Shown here piece after piece: positions 1 to 7,700 of a DNA stretch of 10,847 nucleotides (its first letter is position 1; each line of letters opens with the position of its first letter). Source of the stretch: an uncultured Collinsella sp. (lineage in GTDB: Bacteria; Actinomycetota; Coriobacteriia; Coriobacteriales; Coriobacteriaceae); the NCBI GenBank assembly GCA_959027945.1, contig CAUFRO010000054.1:1-10847 (forward strand), written 5' to 3'. Under the pieces are notes generated by a model, which saw only the letters and a list, made by a program, of their open reading frames with translations, did no database searches and had not been told where the DNA came from. Position numbers and translations under genes: made by a program.

Positions 1-73
1 TTTTGCATCTGAAGCCATAACACGGCCCCCCTGTCTCAATTAGCTAAGAACAAGCTCATTTTAACGCACCTGA

Positions 74-112
74 GCCCACCGGGTATCGCATGGGTGCGAT
101 AGCTCGGCGGGC
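74..112. other. Two-tier inverted repeat downstream of the lipoprotein gene
   Basis: An inner perfect arm pair TATCGCA (84-90) and TGCGATA (95-101) encloses a 4-base loop. An outer 8-bp pair, 74-81 with 105-112, has one mismatch that would be G-U in RNA from one strand, and a small internal loop separates the tiers. It lies about 60 bases beyond the stop of the minus-strand lipoprotein gene. A shorter inverted repeat, CCGAG (146-150) with CTCGG (164-168), sits nearer the stop. Neither is followed by a clear T-run on either strand, so calling them intrinsic terminators is uncertain. No gene is seen in 1-171. Confidence 0.35.
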
Positions 113-171
113 GGTACTCATAGTCACAACGCGCTTATTCCCCTGCCGAGCCCTTTTTAACCCCTCGGAGA

Positions 172-1383
172 CTAAAGAGAGAACAAGCGAGCGGTAACCG
201 TCTCGGGAATTCCCTGGCTGTTACGCACCGTTGCGTACGTTAAGAACGAGTTCGATTTACCTGCCGTAGCAGGATAATCGCCATACTCCAAGGCTCGATC
301 GGGCGACAGAAGCGAGCCGTAGGTCTTGGCCGAAGTGTCAATCAAAAAATGCGACGCCTGAACTTTAACCAGGTATTTGTTTTTCCTTCCCGCAGCGCAC
401 GCGAGCGGCTCACGCGAAAGGAAGAGGTACGGCCCACCCTCGCTACCGATATAGGTGCCCATATTGCCCAGGCTACCCACACCGCTATACGTCGCCTCAA
501 TGGAGAACACGAAGGTGTCGCCCATATACACGGCTTCGAAAGGTGAAACCGACGAAGGAAGCACCAGCTGAGCTCGCTTCGTGTTGTTGCCGTCAGTCAG
601 GTCGATCGCCGTCATACCGTAATAGACGCCCTCATCATTGTGTACACGGGGCGAGATGGTCAGGATGCCGTCGCTCACACGCGGGGCGGATGCGAAGCGG
701 CCCGTCGACTTCCAAATAGTCTCAGGCTTGGACTCGTTGGGCGCCTGACGGTAGCAGTACGAGTCGTTACTCGTCTTGGTGCCGCCGGACGAAGGCATCT
801 TGTACCAGATGACCGACGACCCATACGCTGTGAAGAGCGGCGGGTCGTAGTTTTCGCCACCGCGGTCGAGCTCGACAGCGTTGCCGGTAAGGGAGGAGCC
901 TGCAAGGTTTTGCGCATAGAGTTTCCAGGACGCATTGGCAAAGTTCATCTCGACCCACGCGAACACGCCATCACCCGCGCGAACGTCGTAAAACGCATAA
1001 CCGGTTCCCTCAATGGGATCCTCAATAAGTGTGGTAAGCGAGCCATCGCCCAGGTTGAGCACACCAAGCGTATTGGCATGCAGGGCAGAAGCAGGCGCCA
1101 TCATCGCGGCAGCGTAGTCTCCATCGCAGTAGTACAGCAGCGTGCCCAGCGGCAGCGTCCACGAGGCCGCAGGCTCAAGATCGATATCGACAGCTTCGTA
1201 CTCATCAGTGATCGAGACAATCTTCGAATCGTCCTTGATAACCTGCGGCTCGCCAGCGGCATCATCACTCGTGCCCGTTTTTTTCGAGCAACCGGCCAGT
1301 ACGGCGGCAGCACCGGTAGCGGCGCCACCCAGCACAAAACCTCGACGCGTTATTCCATTCTTAAAGCGATCAGCGATGCTCAT
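172..1383 (-). CDS. Tat-exported lipoprotein of unknown function
   Basis: The product is 403 residues. The chosen start is the ATG at 1381-1383. A longer reading to 1437 would add an arginine-rich stretch that overlaps the upstream gene and spoils the signal peptide. The N-terminus carries a twin-arginine motif, TRRGF (about residues 12-16), a short hydrophobic stretch, and a lipobox ending LAGC with Cys32. The product is therefore predicted to be exported folded by Tat and lipidated on the outer face of the membrane. A linker rich in K, S, T and D follows. The remaining roughly 340 residues are rich in short beta-type segments (patterns such as 'GTLLYY', 'GVFAWVE', 'SSVIWYK', 'TFVFSIE'), which suggests a beta-propeller-like fold, but no catalytic motif was recognised. 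The gene overlaps the upstream TSCPD gene by one base (TAATG), so the two are probably co-translated. A run of seven A in the coding strand lies just after the lipobox. Confidence 0.85.
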   Translation of the reverse strand: MSIADRFKNGITRRGFVLGGAATGAAAVLAGCSKKTGTSDDAAGEPQVIKDDSKIVSITDEYEAVDIDLEPAASWTLPLGTLLYYCDGDYAAAMMAPASALHANTLGVLNLGDGSLTTLIEDPIEGTGYAFYDVRAGDGVFAWVEMNFANASWKLYAQNLAGSSLTGNAVELDRGGENYDPPLFTAYGSSVIWYKMPSSGGTKTSNDSYCYRQAPNESKPETIWKSTGRFASAPRVSDGILTISPRVHNDEGVYYGMTAIDLTDGNNTKRAQLVLPSSVSPFEAVYMGDTFVFSIEATYSGVGSLGNMGTYIGSEGGPYLFLSREPLACAAGRKNKYLVKVQASHFLIDTSAKTYGSLLSPDRALEYGDYPATAGKSNSFLTYATVRNSQGIPETVTARLFSL

Positions 1384-1646
1384 TAGGCGATCTCTGCGCG
1401 AGCGGCCTCGATAGCGCGCGTAAGCTGATCGGCGCAAGAGGTCTTTTTCATACCGCAGGTATTACCGGCGAGAACCTCGATTACGCGATCGGCGGGAGCG
1501 CCCTCGACCAGCCTGGAGATGGCCTTGAGGTTACCATCGCAGCCGCCGGTAAACTCGACGCCCAGTACCTTGCTGCCATCGTCAGAGAGATTGAGGTGAA
1601 TATTGCGAGCGCATACGCCCTGCGGCTTGTAGTCAAAACTAATCAT
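1383..1646 (-). CDS. TSCPD domain-containing protein (TIGR03905-like)
   Basis: This is a small, apparently cytosolic protein of 87 residues. Its layout matches the short stand-alone TSCPD proteins: an early Cys (C12, 'GVCARNI'), 'FTGGCDGNL' with C36, 'GNTCGMK' with C64, and a C-terminal 'KTSCADQL' with C71. In the last motif alanine replaces the proline that gives the family its name. The domain is also known from the C-terminus of some ribonucleotide reductases, where its cysteines are thought to bind metal; the role of the stand-alone form is not established. The start ATG at 1644-1646 is preceded by GAGAGGGG as ribosome binding site, inside a small inverted repeat (TGAGA/TCTCA, 1647-1661). 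Its stop overlaps the ATG of the lipoprotein gene. The 113 bp upstream contain two GATAAT boxes on the minus strand (1705-1710 and 1682-1687) but no convincing -35, so a promoter is possible but not called. Confidence 0.88.
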   Translation of the reverse strand: MISFDYKPQGVCARNIHLNLSDDGSKVLGVEFTGGCDGNLKAISRLVEGAPADRVIEVLAGNTCGMKKTSCADQLTRAIEAARAEIA

Positions 1647-1759
1647 TGAGATCCCCTCTCAGAAAGAAATTTCAGACGTCTATTATCCCCGCCTGGACCG
1701 ACTTATTATCGCAAGCACCGATTCAACATCCTACGATGCTTGGACTGGTGGGGGCAAGA

Positions 1760-3559
1760 TTAGCAGTCCGCACCCTGTACGTGGACCATGCGCTTCTCAC
1801 GATACATATTGTGGTCGGCGACGCGATATACATCGGCCAGCGTATTTCCAGCCGTCTCGACGGTCGCCACGCCAATCGATGCGCTGACCGTCAGGGTCTC
1901 ATCGCTTACCGCGGCAAGACCGAGACGAAGGTCCTGTTCCAGCCCGAGCGCAGACTCGTTGTCAGTATGGGGGCAAACCAGCAAAAACTCGTCGCCGCCA
2001 ACGCGCATCGGCAGGTAATCCGCACCAGCCACCCGCCGCAGCACGGACGCCGTCCGTCGCAGCAGCTCATCCCCCATCTCGTGACCATAGATGTCGTTGG
2101 TCCGCTTGAGATAATTACAGTCCACCATAATCACGCTCACCGGCAAGTCCTCGTTTACCAGGCTATCTCCACGCGATTCAAGATAGTTGCGGTTGCGAAG
2201 CCCCGTCAGTTTATCTTGGTATGACAGCTCCTCGGCATGCTTGACCATCGATATGTTGTGCGTCGCCACGACAACCGACTCCAGCCGGCCTTGCTCATCG
2301 CGATGCTGGGGGACAACCTGTAGCGAGTACCAAGCGCCTCGACAATCTCGCACCTCGGCAGCCAAGTACGGTACGCCCTCCATACGTTCACGAAGCGTAC
2401 TTATATCTACGAGTCCCACAACCGCTTCGCGGCTTTCGGGGCTCACGATATCCCGGCAGACCGTGTCCATAAAGTCATATGCCTCGCTATGCTCGGCAAA
2501 TATCTTCGCTATCGCCGGCGACATATTGATCCCCTCGATCTCGAGGGTGTCGAGATGCAACAGGAAGGTCGAATCGTAGATGGCGCTTATGGCATTGATA
2601 ATGCCGAGCTGTTTATCTTTTTCGACCAAATTGCGGTGGTCAACGATATTCCGAGCCAACAGCACCACGACCCAAAACGCAAGGCACACCAAGACGCCGA
2701 CGGCGACAAATGAAATCCTGTCAGACATGACCTCAGATTTGGGATATAGCGCAAACAGGCGGTAGTCCTTATATGCCGCACGCACGGCATACCATTTGTC
2801 TCCTCGATATTCGATGCGCGTCAGGCCATCTTCTTTCCATTCAACTCCTGTACTGGTGAGGAGTCGAGCGAGCGACACATCGGCATCGGCGCTGTTGGAT
2901 GAGACAATCTCCGCATCCTCCATAACAAGCACCATGGGACTTTGGTGGAAGGTGTTGTTCGCAAGCACATCGGCTATGGCATATGAATAGTCATCCGCCG
3001 TATCGGGAACAAATGAGCGGTATGCCAGGGCAACGCCGTCGCCATACGGAACAGCACAGACGGCAAACACAACACCACGGCGCTCGACGACAGTTGAGTA
3101 GGACACTTTGGAACCTTGATACATCGATGTGACCGGCGAACATGCCAGCTCCTCTCGCCACAACATGAGCGGATCGCGACCATCGATGTCGTAGTGGGCG
3201 GCCATATGACCGTCGGAGTCCATGACCATCAACCCCGAAAGGTTCTCGGCATGGACAAATTGCTCGATAAGGTCGTTGTTAACCTCAACGCGATCAGAGG
3301 ACAGGAACGTCGCAAACGATTCGACCGCGGCGAGCAAATCGTGCGTCGTCTCGATTTTTCTCCCCTGTTCGTAGCGGTCATATTTTTCGCAAGCGTTTTC
3401 CAAAAACACCATGGTTTCTTGGCCAAACCCAAGCGTTTTTTCGAGGCAGCGATGGGTTCCAACCGCATACAACAGGCCTAATAAGACAGCGCTGACAATA
3501 ACGCCGACAGCTATGACGGTCAGAGTCTTTCGACGCAAGCGGTGCTTGTCATTTGTCAT
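1760..3559 (-). CDS. Membrane diguanylate cyclase with extracellular sensor, PAS-like and GGDEF domains
   Basis: The product is 599 residues and is predicted to make cyclic di-GMP from two GTP. The order is TM1 (about 12-34), an extracytoplasmic sensor (about 35-281, Cache-like in appearance, e.g. 'GLMVMDSDGH'), TM2 (about 282-302), a PAS-like segment (about 318-438) and a GGDEF domain (about 446-593). The GGDEF domain looks catalytically intact: 'DKLTGLRNR' at 449, 'MVDCNYLKRTNDIYGHEMGDEL' elements at about 478-499, GGDEF at 521-525 and 'VSASIGVA' at 558. The usual inhibitory RxxD site just before GGDEF is absent (GADY at the aligned position), so product inhibition through it is unlikely. 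The start is the ATG at 3557-3559, preceded by AAGGAG with 7-base spacing. It overlaps the stop of the solute-binding protein gene as ATGA, so the two are translationally coupled. The longer reading to 3685 runs into that gene and is rejected. Confidence 0.93.
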   Translation of the reverse strand: MTNDKHRLRRKTLTVIAVGVIVSAVLLGLLYAVGTHRCLEKTLGFGQETMVFLENACEKYDRYEQGRKIETTHDLLAAVESFATFLSSDRVEVNNDLIEQFVHAENLSGLMVMDSDGHMAAHYDIDGRDPLMLWREELACSPVTSMYQGSKVSYSTVVERRGVVFAVCAVPYGDGVALAYRSFVPDTADDYSYAIADVLANNTFHQSPMVLVMEDAEIVSSNSADADVSLARLLTSTGVEWKEDGLTRIEYRGDKWYAVRAAYKDYRLFALYPKSEVMSDRISFVAVGVLVCLAFWVVVLLARNIVDHRNLVEKDKQLGIINAISAIYDSTFLLHLDTLEIEGINMSPAIAKIFAEHSEAYDFMDTVCRDIVSPESREAVVGLVDISTLRERMEGVPYLAAEVRDCRGAWYSLQVVPQHRDEQGRLESVVVATHNISMVKHAEELSYQDKLTGLRNRNYLESRGDSLVNEDLPVSVIMVDCNYLKRTNDIYGHEMGDELLRRTASVLRRVAGADYLPMRVGGDEFLLVCPHTDNESALGLEQDLRLGLAAVSDETLTVSASIGVATVETAGNTLADVYRVADHNMYREKRMVHVQGADC

Positions 3560-4440
3560 GATTCCGCTCCTTGCCCGCCCGTCGTCGCTCCTGCCTTGTA
3601 ATTGTCCACATAATTGTCCACAATGCGCTCTATCGTGCCGTCTCGATCCATGTCGAACAGCGCGGTATTGAGGTTTTTGACGCACTCTCCCTCATAGGCA
3701 ACATCAAATGCAACGCCCAGGTCAACCGTCATAACGTTGTCGGCAAACACACGATAAACGCCGGGATACTGGGCGACGAGTCGATCAAGCGATTGGACGT
3801 CCGCCATCCAACAGTCAACATACCCTTTGGCGAGGGCGGCTTTGCAGAGCTCGGCAGAACCATACGATTTGATTTGCACGTCCGGCGAGATTTCCAGATC
3901 CCCTGCGAGCAATCGGCGTTCGCTCACCGAGCCCGCAATCACCGCGATGGTCTTGCTTCCATCGAGATGCGCCAAGGACTTGATGCCACTCGTTTTCTTG
4001 GCAACAACCGAAACCGTCACGGTTAGATACGGCTCGGTCCAGTAATACTTATCCTCGCGATAACAGGGAGAATAATCACACCACAGGCAATCGATATCAC
4101 CGTTTTTGAGCAGCCGGTCGCGATCGTTCCAGTCAATATCGACAAACTGTGGCTTGAGCCCCGCGCGCCTGCAGGCCTCGCGGGCGATGTCGATATCGAT
4201 ACCGGCGTAATCGCCCGTGGTATCGACATACACATAGGGGTCGTTATCCGTAACGCCGATTTTGAGTACCGGGAGATCTTTGTCGCCTTCATTCGAGGAG
4301 GAAGAACTGCTTCGAACGGTATACGTCAGGGCGCCCGCACAGACGGCAACAAGGAGTATGAGCGTAAACGAGACGATGGCGGCTCGCTTGATGCGTCCGG
4401 GCACACGCCTCCCTTCATCGAAACAGCAGTCGGATTTCAT
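3556..4440 (-). CDS. Membrane-anchored extracellular solute-binding protein, family 3 (SBP_bac_3)
   Basis: The product is 294 residues from the ATG at 4438-4440. A cytosolic basic stretch leads into one hydrophobic segment (about 19-41), then a serine-rich linker, then a binding domain (about 57-282). Family 3 hallmarks are visible: 'LKIGVTDNDPYVY' at the start, 'GDYAGIDIDIAREACRRAGL' (about 76-95), a 'NGDIDCLW' segment, 'YYWTEPYLT', and the second-lobe 'AVIAGSVSERRL'. Family 3 proteins usually bind amino acids or similar small polar ligands; the ligand here is unknown. No lipobox is seen (VAVC lacks G/A/S before Cys), so the TM segment is the probable anchor. No permease or ATPase genes flank it. 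Instead its stop overlaps the start of a diguanylate cyclase gene, which argues for signalling rather than transport. The start is uncertain: a GTG at 4402-4404, preceded by GGGAGG, is an alternative, while the ATG has no good ribosome binding site. A TTG reading to 4494 lies inside a terminator and is rejected. Confidence 0.88.
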   Translation of the reverse strand: MKSDCCFDEGRRVPGRIKRAAIVSFTLILLVAVCAGALTYTVRSSSSSSNEGDKDLPVLKIGVTDNDPYVYVDTTGDYAGIDIDIAREACRRAGLKPQFVDIDWNDRDRLLKNGDIDCLWCDYSPCYREDKYYWTEPYLTVTVSVVAKKTSGIKSLAHLDGSKTIAVIAGSVSERRLLAGDLEISPDVQIKSYGSAELCKAALAKGYVDCWMADVQSLDRLVAQYPGVYRVFADNVMTVDLGVAFDVAYEGECVKNLNTALFDMDRDGTIERIVDNYVDNYKAGATTGGQGAES

Positions 4441-4466
4441 TTTATACCCGGGGCTGATGCGGCAAT

Positions 4467-4499
4467 AAAAAAGCGCCTCGCCCAAGACGGGCAAGGCGC
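4467..4499 (-). terminator. Intrinsic terminator, minus strand
   Basis: An 11-bp stem (4473-4483 with 4489-4499, one G-U pair in the RNA) with a 5-base loop is followed on the minus strand by six T (4467-4472). It ends transcription entering from the right, only 26 bases before the start of the solute-binding protein gene. That gene must therefore have a promoter overlapping or very close to this element, or depend on read-through. Confidence 0.85.
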
Positions 4500-4673
4500 C
4501 AATGGTCGAAATGCAACCACAAGCGGTCGAATTAGGTTAACCCTACTCGAAGCTCAGCTGCTCCAGGATGCGCCCCCGACCGCTGCCTCGTTCAGGCCGT
4601 TGGCGCCGACCGCGTCTCTGGCGGTTTCCGATGCGCCGCACTGCGCGCGACACACGGGCTGAAGTCTTTAACG
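4500..4673. other. Unexplained stretch between two minus-strand terminators
   Basis: No convincing gene was found here. On the minus strand an open frame ends at 4543 and encodes an arginine-rich peptide finishing RILEQLSFE. Its upstream part passes through the terminator at 4674-4712, and no ribosome binding site is visible for any internal start. The segment is GC-rich, with a GGTTAACC palindrome near 4535-4542. Because a strong same-strand terminator follows immediately, a short RNA or the remnant of a gene 3' end is possible, but neither can be shown. Confidence 0.3.
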
Positions 4674-4712
4674 TAAAAGCCCCGTTGGTCAAACACGTTA
4701 CCAACGGGGCTT
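4674..4712 (-). terminator. Terminator of the LANTG surface protein gene
   Basis: A perfect 13-bp stem (AAGCCCCGTTGGT at 4677-4689, its complement at 4700-4712) with a 10-base loop is followed on the minus strand by TTTT within GGGGCTTTTACG. It lies 35 bases past the stop of the surface protein gene. Its core and right flank resemble the hairpin after purB. Confidence 0.8.
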
Positions 4713-4738
4713 GGACTGAAAGGTCGCGCTTAAACGAG
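4677..4738 (-). repeat. 3'-end element, copy A (terminator hairpin plus conserved flank)
   Basis: The hairpin arms share AAGCCCCG/CGGGGCTT with copy B at 8274-8338. The adjoining 28 bases (4711-4738) match 8311-8338 at 20 of 28 positions without gaps. The best-kept words are GTCGC, CT and AACGAG (plus strand). On the minus strand the flank lies between stop codon and hairpin in both cases. Confidence 0.5.
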
Positions 4739-4747
4739 AGGGGCGCC

Positions 4748-7700
4748 CTAACGCTCGAAACGTTTGCGCATAAGCGCGAAGGCAATCAGCGAAGCGCCGG
4801 CAACGGCCATAATAAAGGCGACGGCAAGGGCCTGGTCGCCCGTGTTGGCGAGCGCACCCTTAGTAGTCTTAGCAGACTTTTTGGTTACCTTGGTCGTCGT
4901 CTGCTGACCGGGCTGGGACGGCGTCGCGGGCTGAGTCGGCTCCCCCTTGGCCCCCTCGCCCGTCACCACGTACGTCGAGAAGTGGCTCGTGCGGAAGCAG
5001 AGGTAGTCCCCCTCGATCCACGTATCCATAGCCTGGGTGGAACCGTCCTCGGCAACGTAAAGCACCTTGAGATTAGTGAGGGCTTTCATAGCTGCGGTCA
5101 TCTTGACACGGACGATGAAGGACATGCCATCGTAGTTCTCGATGGCCTCGCCATCCTTGAGAAGCTTGATATCGAGTTTCTCAGCAACCTTGGTGCTCCC
5201 CTGCTCAAGGCCGGAAATCGCAGCATTGGCGGCGTCGGAAAGGTCCGTCGGTTTCTCGACCACAAGAGAGATGTTGTTGTTCTGGGCAAAGCCGGCAGCA
5301 ACATCGTTCTCGGCGCTTACGCTAACGTCCGTTCCGTCGCTACTCGCAACACCTGCGATGGCCCTCGCCGCTACGCTAACGGCGCAGGTCGCGGTTTTGT
5401 CGCCACAGGTGGCAGTGATTGTGGCTGTACCGGCCTTAAGCGGCGTCACGACGCCGTCTTTGACCGTGGCGACCGATGAATCGCTGGAGGTCCAGCTCAC
5501 AGCCGCATCGTCTGCATCGGCAGGATTCACCGTTGCGGAGAGCTTTGCGGAGGCATCGCCCACAGTAAGGGACAGGCTCGTCTTGTTGAGTTCGACCTTC
5601 TGGACGGGATTGGTAACGGTCACAGAAACGGTCTGGGAGAGCGACTCTGCTGTGATGACAAATGAACCGGAACCTGTCTTGAGAGCGGTAACGGTGTAGG
5701 AGCCATCGCCGTTGTCGACAACTTTAAATGCTTTCGAAGCGCCCGTGTCATCCAGAGCAAGCTTGGTCTCGTCGACCTCACCCGCAAGGGCTCCGGCAAG
5801 AGAAACCTTTACGGTGCCTTCTTCGCCCTTCTTGAGGTTGAGGGCGCTCTGGTCGACCGCAAGATTTGTTGCGGGGTTGGAAACAGTCACAGCACAATCT
5901 TGAGAATAGTTTCCGTCTTCGGTCGAAGCAGTAATGGTTGCGGTGCCTTTGGAAACAGGCGTCACCTTTCCGGCCTGATCGACCGTAGCGACACTTTCGT
6001 TGCTGGACTTCCAGACAACTGTCTGGTTAGCTTCCGCGGGAACGACCGCTGCCTTAAGCTGCTCGACTGCAGCGCCCACAAGCGCGACTTTCTGCTTATC
6101 AAGCGTGATACCCGTGGCAGGTTGAACAACCGTCACCTTGCACGCGGCACTATGATCGCCGTCCTCAGTGGTGACGGTGATCGTGGCGGCACCGGCCTTG
6201 ACCGGGGTCACGGTGCCGGCCACAACCGTGGCAACCGTAGGATCGCTCGACGACCAGGACACGTTCTTATTCGTTGCGTTATCGGGCTCAACCGTTGCGG
6301 TCAACGTCGAGGGTTCACCACCCACAGCAAGCTTAAGGTTCGCAGCGCTGAGTTTGACGCCCGACACCTTTACAACCGGAGTGGTTACCGTAATCGCATC
6401 CGTGGTTGCAGAGACCCCATCAACCGTTGCCGTGATCGTGGCATCACCGTCACCGACAGCGGTAACAAGACCGTTAGCGTCGACGGTAAGGACGCTCTCG
6501 TTGGAAGAGGACCAAACAACTTGGCTGGCCTTGTCATCAGGGGAGACCTTTGCCTTCAGCTGCTGAGTCGTGCCTTTATCCATGGAGGTTGAGTAGCTGT
6601 CCGCAATGGAAACCGCAGTCTTTGCAGGCTCCTCGCCAGGCTTGACAACATGAACGGTCATCGTGTCGCAGAGACGACCACCCAAGTACATTGAAACCGT
6701 TGCATCGCCGTAACTATGAGGCACTAAATACCCCAAGTAACTGCCACCATTAAACATCGATCCTTTTACCTCGAGGACATCCGGATTATCTGAAGTGAAA
6801 GAATACTTTGCGCCGGCATAGGAGTCCATCAATTCCTCAGCGCTTTTACTCAGCACGCCCTTTGGATATTCAAACCCCCTGTCACATTCCAGCCAAAGCC
6901 AATCTTTGGATATACTATCTGAACTGACCTCACAGGGAAATGTATAATCACTCGACACAAACTTAGCCTTCGAAAGGCTCACTTCCGCAGGGTCGACAAC
7001 CTCTATCTCAAAGGGATGGTCATTGCCAAGGCCATCACGAGCATGAGCCTTAACGGTGCCAGGCTTTATTGCCTTAAACGAGTTTTCACCATCGATAAGC
7101 TCAACGACATCGTTGCTTTCCAGAGAATAGGTTACAGCGCCAAAGTCCGCACCCCAATGTGCGCGCTGGCATGCCTTCAGTACTTCATTTGGAGAAACGT
7201 TGAGAATGGCAGTCAGATAATAGCTGTCCCCAACCAGCATCTTTTGCTTTTTGTTCCCACGCTCATTGAATCCGGGCTCCTGATTCTCGGTTACAACATC
7301 ACATAGCTTCTTCGTCTCAACTTCACCGTTGCAATAGTCGACAAGAACCTTGGCCTCTTTAGCATCTTTCGACAACGCCTCGAGTTGCAAAGAAGCGCTT
7401 AGCTCGGAAGTTCCATATGATGAATAATTCGAATTCACCCTTGCCTGGACTTTGGAATCCTTTGAGGGGTCTTCCTTAATAACAAAATATGTGGCCGCAC
7501 GGCTCTCGTCCACGGGACGAACGTCAACTCTCCCCTCTAGTAATGCATAATGCGTGTTCCCGCATTTTTGCGGACAATCATCCGTGTAACCCAGCGTTGC
7601 GGTGTTTGTTGTCGCACCAGATTGGTCGTAAGAAACGAAACTGACCTTAATTGGATTGACTTTAGCCACACTTTTAATCTTAAGAGAACCGTTTAAACTC

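Noticed and set aside
1383..1437. An extended N-terminus for the Tat lipoprotein starting at 1437
   Set aside because: It adds an arginine-rich stretch overlapping the TSCPD gene and places the Tat signal too far from the start.
4568..5479. A 303-codon plus-strand open frame
   Set aside because: It is antisense to the C-terminal part of the surface protein and crosses a terminator. Its composition is Arg/Gly-rich shadow sequence.
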